Source: Novosphingobium sp. (GTDB taxonomy: Bacteria > Pseudomonadota > Alphaproteobacteria > Sphingomonadales > Sphingomonadaceae). From it: DNA of 6,236 nucleotides. This document shows positions 1 through 6,145 of this stretch, piece by piece; within the stretch, counting starts at the first letter, position 1; each line of letters opens with the position of its first letter. The notes under the pieces were generated by a model, which was not told the origin of the DNA, made no database searches, and was given only the letters and a program-made list of their open reading frames with translations. The translations under genes were made by a program, and so were the position numbers. Where the stretch lies: positions 1 to 6,236 of the forward strand of contig JAIXYF010000227.1 in assembly GCA_027490345.1 (NCBI GenBank), in the 5' to 3' direction.

Positions 1-244
1 CGCTCACCAAGCGCAGCTCGCCCGCCGCGCTCGCCGCATCGCCCAGCGTGAGCGCCGTACCGGTCGAAACGCGCAGGCCAACCGCGCCCGCCTGCCCCGC
101 TGCTGTCAGAGCGCCCAGCGCCGCCGATCCGCCCGCCGAGACCAGCAGCCGCCCGCCGCTGGCCACAAGATCGCCCGCCAGAAGATCGCCCGTGGCCGAA
201 AGCACCACATCGCCCGCCGTGCTCGCGGCGGAAACAAGGTCCAG
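1..244 (-). repeat. Higher-order repeat copy 4, cut by the window edge (residues 1968-2048)
   Basis: This copy begins at LDLVSAASTAG, close to copy 3's LDLVSARTTAG. Eighty-one residues are visible, and they resemble copy 2 most: GDLLAGDLVASGGRLLVSAG against GDVITGNLAATTGRVLVTAG, with only a short gap needed before the LGDA block. More copies may follow outside the window. Confidence 0.7.
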
Positions 245-3200
245 ATTGCCGCCCGCCGTGGCCGTCATGCCGCTGGCCGCCAAAACCGCGCCCGCCGCGA
301 GCGCACCGCGTGCCTCCAGCGACACCGCGCCGGTTGCCGATGTCACCGCGCCAGAGGTCAGCGCGCCGCCGCTGCTTGTCAACGAAACCGGACCCGACGC
401 CGTCACCGCGCCTGTCACCAGATTGCCCGCCGCTGCCAGCGCCGCGCCACCGCCAGTCGAACTGACCAGCCCCGTCGTCACCGCGCCCTGCCCCGCAACG
501 CTGATCCCGCCAGCACCCGCCAGATCACCAGCCGTGAGCGCGCCCACGCTGGCCAGATCGAGCGTGCCCGCCCCAGCCCGCGCATTGCCAAGCATGAGCG
601 TGGTTCCCGCAGACGCCGTGATCCCGCTAGCTCCGGCAAGGCCGCCCGCGACCACATCGGCCAGTAAGAGCGCACCGCCCGCCGTGGCCCGCACCTGCCC
701 GGCTGTGGCGGTCAGATTCCCAGCCGCAAGATTCGTGCCCGCCTGCAGCGACATGTTGCCGGCAGTGGTTCGGGCCGACACAAGATCGAGGCTTGTCGCT
801 GCGCCCAGCGTTATCCCACTGGCAGCCTCGACCACGCCCGCACGCGCGCTGCCGCCTGCCCCGAGGCTCACCGTACTGCCGGCCGATGCCAGATTGCCCA
901 CCGCCATATCACCGCCCGTGCTGCTGAGCACGATCGAACCCGTGGCCGCCATCGCCGCGCCGGTCAGCGCCCCTGTCGCCGCCAGCGAGATCGTACCGCT
1001 GCTCGCGGTCACGGCGCCCGTACCAAGGCTTGTCCCCGCTGTTGCAGAGACCGATGTTCCAGACAGGCTTCCGGCCAGAAGCCCGCCGCCTGCGAACAGC
1101 GAAACGGCTCCGCCGCTGGCTGCAAGATCACCGGCCGATAGCCCCGTGCCCGCAAGCAGCTGGATGCCGCCGCCAAGCGTTGCCGCGTCACCAAGCGACA
1201 GGCCCGTGCCGGCGGAAACCTCCAGCGCCGCAATTCCCGCAGAGGCGCTGCCCGCCAGATCGCCAAGCGCCGCCGCACTGCCCGCTGTCACCAGCACTCG
1301 GCCTGTGGTCGCAGCCAGATTGCCGGTGATGACATCACCATCGGCCACGAGCGCCAGATCGCCGGAACCTGCCAGGCCCGATACCAAGGTGATGGCCGCC
1401 CCGGCGTTAACCGCGATCCCGCCCGCTGCCTGCACCGCATCTACCAGGACCGCGCCGCCAGCAGTGATCCCGATGCTGCTTGCCAGTGAACCGACCGTGC
1501 CGGCCGAAACGCCGCCAAGCGCGCTAGACAACGCGACCGCGCCGCCGCTGGCAATGGCCGCGGTCTGGACCGCGTTGATGGCATTGACCGTGATCCCGCC
1601 TGTCAGCGAAGTGACGCCGCCGAGCGTGACGGCATCGTTGCCCGTCACCGCAATGGTGCCGCCCGCGATATTGCCTGCAATCAGGACACCGCCAGCACCC
1701 AGCGTGACAAGGCCATCATTGCCGGACAATGACCCTAGCGAAAGCGCGCCGCCCGCCGTGACGGTGGTGGCAAAGCCGCCAGCGCTGGACGTGACATTGC
1801 CCGCCGTGACGGCGCCAAGCCCGTCGACGGTGACCCCGGCGCCGCCCGCCAGATTGCCGGTGGTGATCGGCCCGCCGCCGGTCAGCAAAAGGACATCGTC
1901 TGCGCTGGCTGAAGTGAGGTCCATCGCCGCACCGGAGCGCAGATCGATCCGGCCTTCTGCCGCAAACACACCGGCGCGCAGGGCCGTTCCGGCGCGAACA
2001 TCGATGGCGCCATTGGCGCCAGGCACGAGCGTGGTGGTGACATCCCCAAGCGAAACGCCGCCCACCGATCGCGCGACGAGCGCACCGGCGGTGATCGCCC
2101 CCGCCACACCGATTGATCCGGTGGCCGCAATCGGCGCAGCCGTCAGCAGCGCATCCAGATCATAGCCTGCAAGCGGATCGCCGCCGATCGGGGTCATCGC
2201 ATAGTCAGCCAGCAGCACCCGGCCTTGTGCGGCGATGGCAGCAAGGGACTGCGCGCCGCCCGCCAGCACGGACACTTCGCGGCCCGAAATCGCGCCAGTC
2301 GTTACCGTACCCGGCGTAAACAGGGTGATATCATGCGCAGCGTCAAGATCGCCCAGTGTCAGATCGCCCAGGCTGGACGCGATGATGCCATAGGCCGCGC
2401 CGGGCGTAACCGAAGGACTGACAAGACCCGCCGAAACCGAACCAGCGGAAATCGCGCCATCGGAGTTCAACTGCACGCTGGCGCCCGCCTGCAAGACGCC
2501 GCCTGCGGCAATGCTGGTCACGCCGTTCAACACAACATCCTGCCCGGCCGTGACCGAGCCGCTTGCCAGTGCCGCACTGGATAGCAGCACGGCCACATCA
2601 CCAGCGACTACGTTGCCGACTGTGACATTGCCCGGTGCATCAACCGCAGCGCCGCCACCAGCGCGTATGGCGCCGAGCGCAACGCTGGTTCCAGCCGTCA
2701 CCGTGATGTCTGCCAGCGACGTGAGGTTATCGAGCCGGACGCGGCCCGCGGCGAAAATGGCCAGCGCGCCGCCGCTGTCTACCGAGAGGTTCCCGAAGAT
2801 ATCGCCGTCCGACAGCAGCGACACGGTGCCCGAGCCGAACAAGGTTCCCGGCACCCCCAGCGGTACGGCGCCAGGCAGCCAATCCCGCGCGGAAATGGAG
2901 GCATTCACACTGCGCAAGTTGGCGCCGTCAAGCGTGGCTGAAAGCGTGCCCGGCGTCTCGAACACGAAGTCGCCGGTCAGCGTGGTATCCCCGCCTGCCA
3001 GCGCGATCAGCGAAGGCAGCGCGCCAGGCGCTGCCGTGCCGGTTGACTGGAATGTCAGCTGGCCTGCACTGATCGAGCCGCCATTCTGCTGGAAGCGTAG
3101 CGGCTGATCGAGCACGGTCGCGGCACCGTCGCCGCCGCCTTTGCCGCCCTCTGCAAAGGTACGCAGCTGCAGGGTGGTGCCTGTCAGGCTGCCGCCTTCC

Positions 3201-6145
3201 ACGATGAGCTGGGTGCCAAGCCCGGAACCGCCGGTCGTGGCCGCTCCGCCGCCGCCGGTTCCCGCGCCGCCAGAGCCGCCTAGCGCACTGGCCTCGATGG
3301 TTGCCGCCGCGCTAAAGGTCACGGCGCCGCCTTGCACGGTCAGGCTGCTCCGGCCGCCCGTGGCCGATCCGCCCGCCGCCGCCGCGCCGGGGGTACCGCC
3401 AATGCCGCCCGCACCGCCCAGCCCGCCGGTTGCGCTGGCGCTGGCCGTGGTTGCCCCGAAGCTGGCGGAGCCGCTGGCCGCCGCGCCGGTGGCAAGCCCG
3501 CTTACCACCCCAAGTTCGACAGAGCCGCCCAGCCCCGCGCCGCCTAGGCCGCCAGCGCCGCCCGGACCAAGGCTGACATCGCTACCACCGGCACCTCCGG
3601 CTCCGCCCCTGCCATTCGCCGTAAGCGAAAGGCCGCCAAGGCTGAGCACTCCGTTGCCGGCTTCGGCCAGCACGCGGGCCTGTCCGCCCGTGCCGCTGCC
3701 GCCCGCGCTTCCTGCGGTTGCAGAAAGAGCAGGCGTACTGCCGGCGCCGCCCGTGCCCTCGGCACTGATAGTCGTGCCCGCAAACGTGACACTCGCGCTG
3801 CCCTCTAGCGCGCTGTAGGCGATGACATCGGCCGCGCCGCCCAGTCCGGCCCCCGCATTGCCGCCGCTCGCGCTCGCACCACCAGTGCCATAGGCCTCCA
3901 CGCCAAGCGATGCCCCGCTGACCGAACCTTGCGCCGCGCTGACTGCCGCAAGGCCGCCTGTGCCATTGCCGCCCGTGCCGCCCTGCCCGCCGATGCCGGC
4001 GGCCAGCACGCGTGCTGCGCCGGTCACCGCAATCGATCCGCCACCGCCTAGCGCCGCGCCTTCACCAGCAGCAAGGCTGGCGATGCCACCAATCCCCTCG
4101 CCGCCCAGCCCGCCGGTTCCGGTGCTGCCCGATACGCCAAAATCATCCAGCGCCCCGGCTCCGCCAATGCCGCTGGCATCGATGGTGAGGGCCCCTCGTG
4201 CGATCAGGTTGCCGCCGTTCGACTGAACAAGCGCCCCGCCGCCCAGGCCCAGCCCGCCGCCCAGTCCATCATCGGGAAGGGCATTCCCGCCCCTGCCGGC
4301 CGCATCGACCGTAATCGCCTGCGTGACGGTGACGTTCATCTCCGGGGTCAGATTCAGCAGCGCTTCGCCGCCCGTGCCCACGCCGCCCTCCACCGCGCAG
4401 GAAGAGAAGCAATTGGAGCCCTCCGCGCCCGTGCCCCCGGCCCGCACGCCCAGCGTGCCGACCACCGTGATCGTGCCGCCGCCAACCAGACCTTCGACCA
4501 GCGCCCTACCGCCGGTTCCATCGCCGCCGATCAAGCCGCCATCGAGCGCTTCTCCGCCAAACCCGCGCGCGCGGACCGCCGCATTGCCGGTGACCGCCAC
4601 GGTTCCGCCGGTCTGAACCAGCAGCGATGCCCGGCCGCCAGTGCCCGATCCTGTAACGCCACTCGCCGCCCCGCCCGTCTCCTCGCCCAAGCCATCGGCA
4701 GTGAGCACGAGATCGCGCCCGGCCGCTGCCGTCCCGCCGTTGGAGACCACCAGCGACGCTTGGCCGCCGGTCACATCGTTTCCGGCAAAGCCGGTGCGGC
4801 TGGCATCGACTGTCACGCTGCCCTGCACTGTCATCCGGCCCCGGCTGACAGTGACTTGCGCAGGCGTGCTGTCGGTCGGCGTATTGGCGAAGACGAAGCC
4901 GGCATCGAGCGAACGGACCGTCAGATCGCCTGCGATATCGAGCGTGGAACCCACGCCCGAAACAGTGACAAAGGCAGAATCTGCCGTCTCGGCTCCCGGA
5001 TCCTGCACGCCTGCGAGGCTGACGTTCGAAGCAAAATCGCTGGCCTGCGCGGCCTGCACGCTGAGCGAGGCGGTTCCGGTGGCCTGTCCGGTCACTTGCG
5101 AAGTCGCGGTGATCGCCCCGATCGCCAGCGTTGAGGCCACAGGCGCGCTGGCGGAAGACCGCGTGGCGCCGATCTCGCCATTGGTGACATCATACCCCGC
5201 CGAAAGCACGATGGCATTGCCATCAACATCGGCTGCACCGGCCACATCAAAGCCCAGCGTGCTGCCGCTGCGGATGGCCATGGTGATCGCATCGTTGCGC
5301 GGCACTGCAACGAAATAGACCCGGTGCGCCGCAGCCGCGTTGCCTGCCGGACCGGTGATCGTGCCCGTATTGTTGACCACCTGCCCGGTCGAGCTCGTGC
5401 CCTGATCGATCTGGATATCGAACAGACCGTTCGGGCGGAACGTGATGGTCGAGGCATCCGCCGCCACGATCACGGCAGAGCCATCGACCGTGATCGTGCC
5501 CGATTGGATCACGCGGGGCGCGACCAGCGCCACATAGGCGTTGTTGGGCCCGGCGGTGATCTGCGCGCCGGGGCGAACTTCCACCCGGCTGCCCGCGTTT
5601 GCCGGCTGGAACACATATGTATCACCCGTGCCGAACGATCCCGAGGACGGATCGAACAGGAGGTCCGACGCCGTCAGCGCCAGATTGCCGACATTGAAAA
5701 CGCCGGTCGGCCCGACGAGTATCCCCGCCGGGCTATAGAAGAACAGCGTGCCGCCGCGCGTGGTCACCCCGGTCGCTGCATTCTGCAACTGAGAAATCAC
5801 CGTGCCGTTGAACTGCGCCGGACGCGCCGTGTCATTGGGCAGGATCCTGTTGAGCACCGCAAAATCACCCACCGTGCCGTTCACATACGTGGCGGTGGTC
5901 CCCAAGGGCTGGAAAATAATCGGTCCGCTGCCGGCCGCTTCGTTGGTGTTCCAGTTGATCACCGTGGCCGCAGAGTTGAGCGTGACGGTCGTCTGTCCCG
6001 GGATCGTGACATCGATCACGCCCGACCCGGCAATGATGCTGCCGGTGGCATTGAACGACTGGGCGTGGGCAGATCTCGGCGGCGCGGCGGCCAGCATCAC
6101 AGCCACTGCGAGGAGCGAGGCACTGGTTGAAAGCGCGCGGCGCAT
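1..6145 (-). CDS. Giant filamentous-haemagglutinin-like (TpsA-type) secreted beta-helix protein, C-terminus beyond window
   Basis: This is probably a two-partner secretion exoprotein: exported by Sec, moved across the outer membrane by an Omp85/FhaC-type partner, and folded into a long right-handed beta-helix used in adhesion, aggregation or competition. The frame is open for 2,048 codons from ATG 6145 to the left edge with no stop. Residues 1-28 are a signal peptide, 29-325 a TPS-type domain, 456-1000 glycine-rich GTGG-x-A modules, and 1108-2048 short coils of about 20 residues. The start is supported by GGGGAGA seven bases upstream and by the signal peptide that follows directly. Composition is dominated by Ala, Gly, Ser, Thr, Val and Leu; I find one Lys (1002), two Cys (579, 583), two Trp (65, 1089) and three His (26, 274, 1271). 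Family assignment rests on recalled sphingomonad homologues. The ligand and function are unknown. Because the C-terminus is missing, a C-terminal autotransporter barrel cannot be excluded, though the N-terminal domain argues for two-partner secretion. Confidence 0.93.
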   Translation of the reverse strand, partial: MRRALSTSASLLAVAVMLAAAPPRSAHAQSFNATGSIIAGSGVIDVTIPGQTTVTLNSAATVINWNTNEAAGSGPIIFQPLGTTATYVNGTVGDFAVLNRILPNDTARPAQFNGTVISQLQNAATGVTTRGGTLFFYSPAGILVGPTGVFNVGNLALTASDLLFDPSSGSFGTGDTYVFQPANAGSRVEVRPGAQITAGPNNAYVALVAPRVIQSGTITVDGSAVIVAADASTITFRPNGLFDIQIDQGTSSTGQVVNNTGTITGPAGNAAAAHRVYFVAVPRNDAITMAIRSGSTLGFDVAGAADVDGNAIVLSAGYDVTNGEIGATRSSASAPVASTLAIGAITATSQVTGQATGTASLSVQAAQASDFASNVSLAGVQDPGAETADSAFVTVSGVGSTLDIAGDLTVRSLDAGFVFANTPTDSTPAQVTVSRGRMTVQGSVTVDASRTGFAGNDVTGGQASLVVSNGGTAAAGRDLVLTADGLGEETGGAASGVTGSGTGGRASLLVQTGGTVAVTGNAAVRARGFGGEALDGGLIGGDGTGGRALVEGLVGGGTITVVGTLGVRAGGTGAEGSNCFSSCAVEGGVGTGGEALLNLTPEMNVTVTQAITVDAAGRGGNALPDDGLGGGLGLGGGALVQSNGGNLIARGALTIDASGIGGAGALDDFGVSGSTGTGGLGGEGIGGIASLAAGEGAALGGGGSIAVTGAARVLAAGIGGQGGTGGNGTGGLAAVSAAQGSVSGASLGVEAYGTGGASASGGNAGAGLGGAADVIAYSALEGSASVTFAGTTISAEGTGGAGSTPALSATAGSAGGSGTGGQARVLAEAGNGVLSLGGLSLTANGRGGAGGAGGSDVSLGPGGAGGLGGAGLGGSVELGVVSGLATGAAASGSASFGATTASASATGGLGGAGGIGGTPGAAAAGGSATGGRSSLTVQGGAVTFSAAATIEASALGGSGGAGTGGGGAATTGGSGLGTQLIVEGGSLTGTTLQLRTFAEGGKGGGDGAATVLDQPLRFQQNGGSISAGQLTFQSTGTAAPGALPSLIALAGGDTTLTGDFVFETPGTLSATLDGANLRSVNASISARDWLPGAVPLGVPGTLFGSGTVSLLSDGDIFGNLSVDSGGALAIFAAGRVRLDNLTSLADITVTAGTSVALGAIRAGGGAAVDAPGNVTVGNVVAGDVAVLLSSAALASGSVTAGQDVVLNGVTSIAAGGVLQAGASVQLNSDGAISAGSVSAGLVSPSVTPGAAYGIIASSLGDLTLGDLDAAHDITLFTPGTVTTGAISGREVSVLAGGAQSLAAIAAQGRVLLADYAMTPIGGDPLAGYDLDALLTAAPIAATGSIGVAGAITAGALVARSVGGVSLGDVTTTLVPGANGAIDVRAGTALRAGVFAAEGRIDLRSGAAMDLTSASADDVLLLTGGGPITTGNLAGGAGVTVDGLGAVTAGNVTSSAGGFATTVTAGGALSLGSLSGNDGLVTLGAGGVLIAGNIAGGTIAVTGNDAVTLGGVTSLTGGITVNAINAVQTAAIASGGAVALSSALGGVSAGTVGSLASSIGITAGGAVLVDAVQAAGGIAVNAGAAITLVSGLAGSGDLALVADGDVITGNLAATTGRVLVTAGSAAALGDLAGSASAGIAALEVSAGTGLSLGDAATLGGGIQLLAGTGLSAGDLAASGGAVSLFAGGGLLAGSLSGTSVSATAGTSLGTGAVTASSGTISLAATGALTGAAMAATGSIVLSSTGGDMAVGNLASAGSTVSLGAGGSARAGVVEAASGITLGAATSLDLVSARTTAGNMSLQAGTNLAAGNLTATAGQVRATAGGALLLADVVAGGLAGASGITASAGTTLMLGNARAGAGTLDLASVGALTAGDLAGAGGISVAGQGAVTTGLVSSTGGGAALAAAGNLVTGAVTASGPVSLTSSGGALTSGAVTSATGAVSLEARGALAAGAVLAASGMTATAGGNLDLVSAASTAGDVVLSATGDLLAGDLVASGGRLLVSAGGSAALGALTAAGQAGAVGLRVSTGTALTLGDAASAAGELRLVS
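245..790 (-). repeat. Higher-order repeat copy 3 (residues 1786-1967)
   Basis: This copy begins at LDLVSARTTAG and spans 182 residues. GQVRATAGGALLLADV and ITASAGTTLMLGNARAGAGT match the corresponding blocks of copies 2 and 4. Each copy start is preceded by a similar AA[SG]G[IM] coil in copies 2, 3 and 4, which strengthens the phase chosen here. Confidence 0.7.
791..1393 (-). repeat. Higher-order repeat copy 2 (residues 1585-1785)
   Basis: This copy begins at ITLVS and spans 201 residues. GRVLVTAGSAAALGDL and VSAGTGLSLGDAATLGGGIQ align closely with GRLLVSAGGSAALGAL and VSTGTALTLGDAASAAGELR in copy 4. It is longer than its neighbours by about one coil, consistent with gain or loss of a coil. 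Confidence 0.72.
1394..1924 (-). repeat. Higher-order repeat copy 1 (residues 1408-1584)
   Basis: This copy begins at MDLTS and spans 177 residues. It is the most diverged of the four. The block VTAGGALSLGSLSGNDGLVT lines up with VSAGTGLSLGDA in copy 2. Its TGNLA coil is encoded by a 15-base word (1848-1862) identical to one in copy 2 (1314-1328), 178 codons away and in frame. Confidence 0.6.
2120..2218 (-). other. Non-repeat insertion in the coil region (residues 1310-1342)
   Basis: The regular coils break at VLLADYAMTPIGGDPLAGYD, followed by LDALLTAAPIAATG, after which the ordinary pattern resumes. It carries Tyr1315, Tyr1328, Met, Pro and five Asp, all uncommon in the surrounding coils. 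It may project as a loop from the beta-helix. I have a vague memory of similar ADxSM-type insertions in sphingomonad relatives, but assign no function. Confidence 0.55.
2825..3145 (-). other. Non-repetitive spacer between the two repeat types (residues 1001-1107)
   Basis: After the last GTGG module the pattern changes to more ordinary sequence: LDQPLRFQQNGGSISAGQL, then LIALAGGDTTLTGDFVF, LDGANLRSVNASISARDWLP (with Trp1089) and VPGTLFGSG. It contains the only lysine seen (residue 1002) and several bulky or charged residues that the flanking repeats lack. It probably continues the beta-helix with irregular coils. I recognise no enzymatic motif. Confidence 0.65.
3146..4780 (-). repeat. Twelve glycine-rich GTGG-x-A modules (residues 456-1000)
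   Basis: A motif of the form G-x-G-[TLI]-G-G-x-[AS]-x-[LV] recurs with its x residue at 462, 505, 547, 594, 637, 688, 732, 771, 822, 875, 932 and 979, a spacing of 39-57 residues. Examples are SGTGGRASLLVQ, VGTGGEALLNL, NGTGGLAAVSA and SGTGGQARVLAE. The last copy is degenerate (GLGTQLIVEG). Each is followed by a beta-strand-like stretch ending in VxAxGxGG and then a variable glycine-rich insert such as GGAGGAGGSDVSLGPGGAGG. Coding is continuous on the minus strand. The most likely fold is beta-helix coils interrupted by glycine loops; this is inference from sequence pattern only. Confidence 0.85.
4397..4411 (-). other. Only cysteine pair of the visible protein, CFSSC (residues 579-583)
   Basis: Residues 579 and 583 are the only cysteines I find in 2,048 codons. 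They lie in the glycine-rich insert before the fourth GTGG module. After export to an oxidising environment they could form a small disulphide loop. The pair is not at the C-terminus, where some TPS exoproteins (for example HMW1) carry a cysteine pair used for anchoring, so that role does not apply directly. Confidence 0.75.
4781..5170 (-). other. Linker between TPS domain and glycine-rich repeats (residues 326-455)
   Basis: The stretch is Ser/Thr/Val/Ala-rich with alternating hydrophobic residues, as in irregular beta-helix coils (for example SLSVQAAQASDFASNVSLAG and STLDIAGDLTVRSLDAGF). I see no recognised catalytic motif, no cysteine and no long hydrophobic segment. It lacks the GTGG-x-A signature that begins at residue 459, so it is kept separate. 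Confidence 0.6.
5171..6061 (-). other. N-terminal TPS / haemagglutination-activity-type domain (residues 29-325)
   Basis: In two-partner secretion this part of the exoprotein is recognised by periplasmic POTRA domains of the partner and starts the beta-helix. Visible landmarks are TVINWNTNE around Trp65, VLNRILPND, NGTVISQLQ, then FFYSPAGILVG (Ser138-Gly144) followed by FNVGNLALTASD. SPAGI sits where classical FHA carries NPNGI. Further on are AYVALVAPRVIQSGTITVDG (203-222), FRPNGLFDI (236-244) and VAVPRNDAITM, closing with VLSAGYDVTNGEI near 324. This order of motifs is what I recall from sphingomonad beta strand repeat proteins with an FHA N-terminal domain. The true TPS fold probably ends near residue 280; the remainder is a family-conserved extension. 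Confidence 0.85.
6062..6145 (-). other. Sec signal peptide of the giant exoprotein
   Basis: Residues 1-28 have the three classical parts: a short basic n-region (MRRAL), a hydrophobic core (SLLAVAVMLAAA) and a polar c-region ending in SAHA before Gln29. A-H-A fits the A-x-A rule for signal peptidase I. It is of ordinary length, unlike the extended signal peptides of many large FHA-type proteins, and no lipobox cysteine is present, so lipidation is not expected. Confidence 0.88.

Larger units (their letters stand above)
1..2824 (-). repeat. Beta-helix coil repeats of about 20 residues (residues 1108-2048, continuing past window)
   Basis: The consensus is roughly G-x-[LV]-x-[AT]-G-x-[LV]-x-A-x-x-G-x-[LIV]-x-[LVA]-x-A. 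By eye I count about 44 copies, for example GALTAGDLAGAGGISVAG and GDLLAGDLVASGGRLLVSAG. The period and alternating small and aliphatic residues fit one right-handed beta-helix coil per repeat. The region is almost all Ala, Gly, Ser, Thr, Val, Leu and Asp, without Cys, Lys or Trp beyond residue 1108. The repeats are diverged at DNA level but share short identical words in phase with the reading frame. No stop or end of the repeat is reached. Confidence 0.88.

Noticed and set aside
48..2165. Large plus-strand open frame (705 codons, Ala/Pro/Ser-rich)
   Set aside because: It is the antisense of the repeat region. It has no signal peptide, domain or ribosome site, and its composition mirrors the complement of GCC/GGC-type codons. 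The minus-strand frame has a signal peptide, a recognisable domain and a Shine-Dalgarno sequence.
1..2824. CRISPR array or non-coding satellite repeat, suggested by recurring GC-rich words
   Set aside because: Repeats are imperfect, have no constant spacer length and keep codon phase with an uninterrupted reading frame.
3146..4780. Mycobacterial PE_PGRS-like protein, suggested by the GGxGG runs
   Set aside because: There is no PE domain; the protein has a Gram-negative Sec signal peptide and a TPS-type N-terminal domain.
2511..5318. Series of plus-strand frames at 2511-3107, 3141-3818, 3960-4226, 4323-4616 and 4641-5318
   Set aside because: All lie opposite the continuous minus-strand gene, share one Pro/Ala/Ser-rich composition and break at irregular points; they are shadows.
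5324..6130. Plus-strand Arg-rich frame of 268 codons opposite the TPS domain
   Set aside because: Its Arg/His/Gly-rich translation resembles no protein I know, and it is antisense to the best-recognised domain in the window.
1..6145. Frameshifted or decayed pseudogene
   Set aside because: Line-by-line translation of the minus strand shows one frame with no stop from 6145 to the left edge, and repeat motifs stay in phase throughout.
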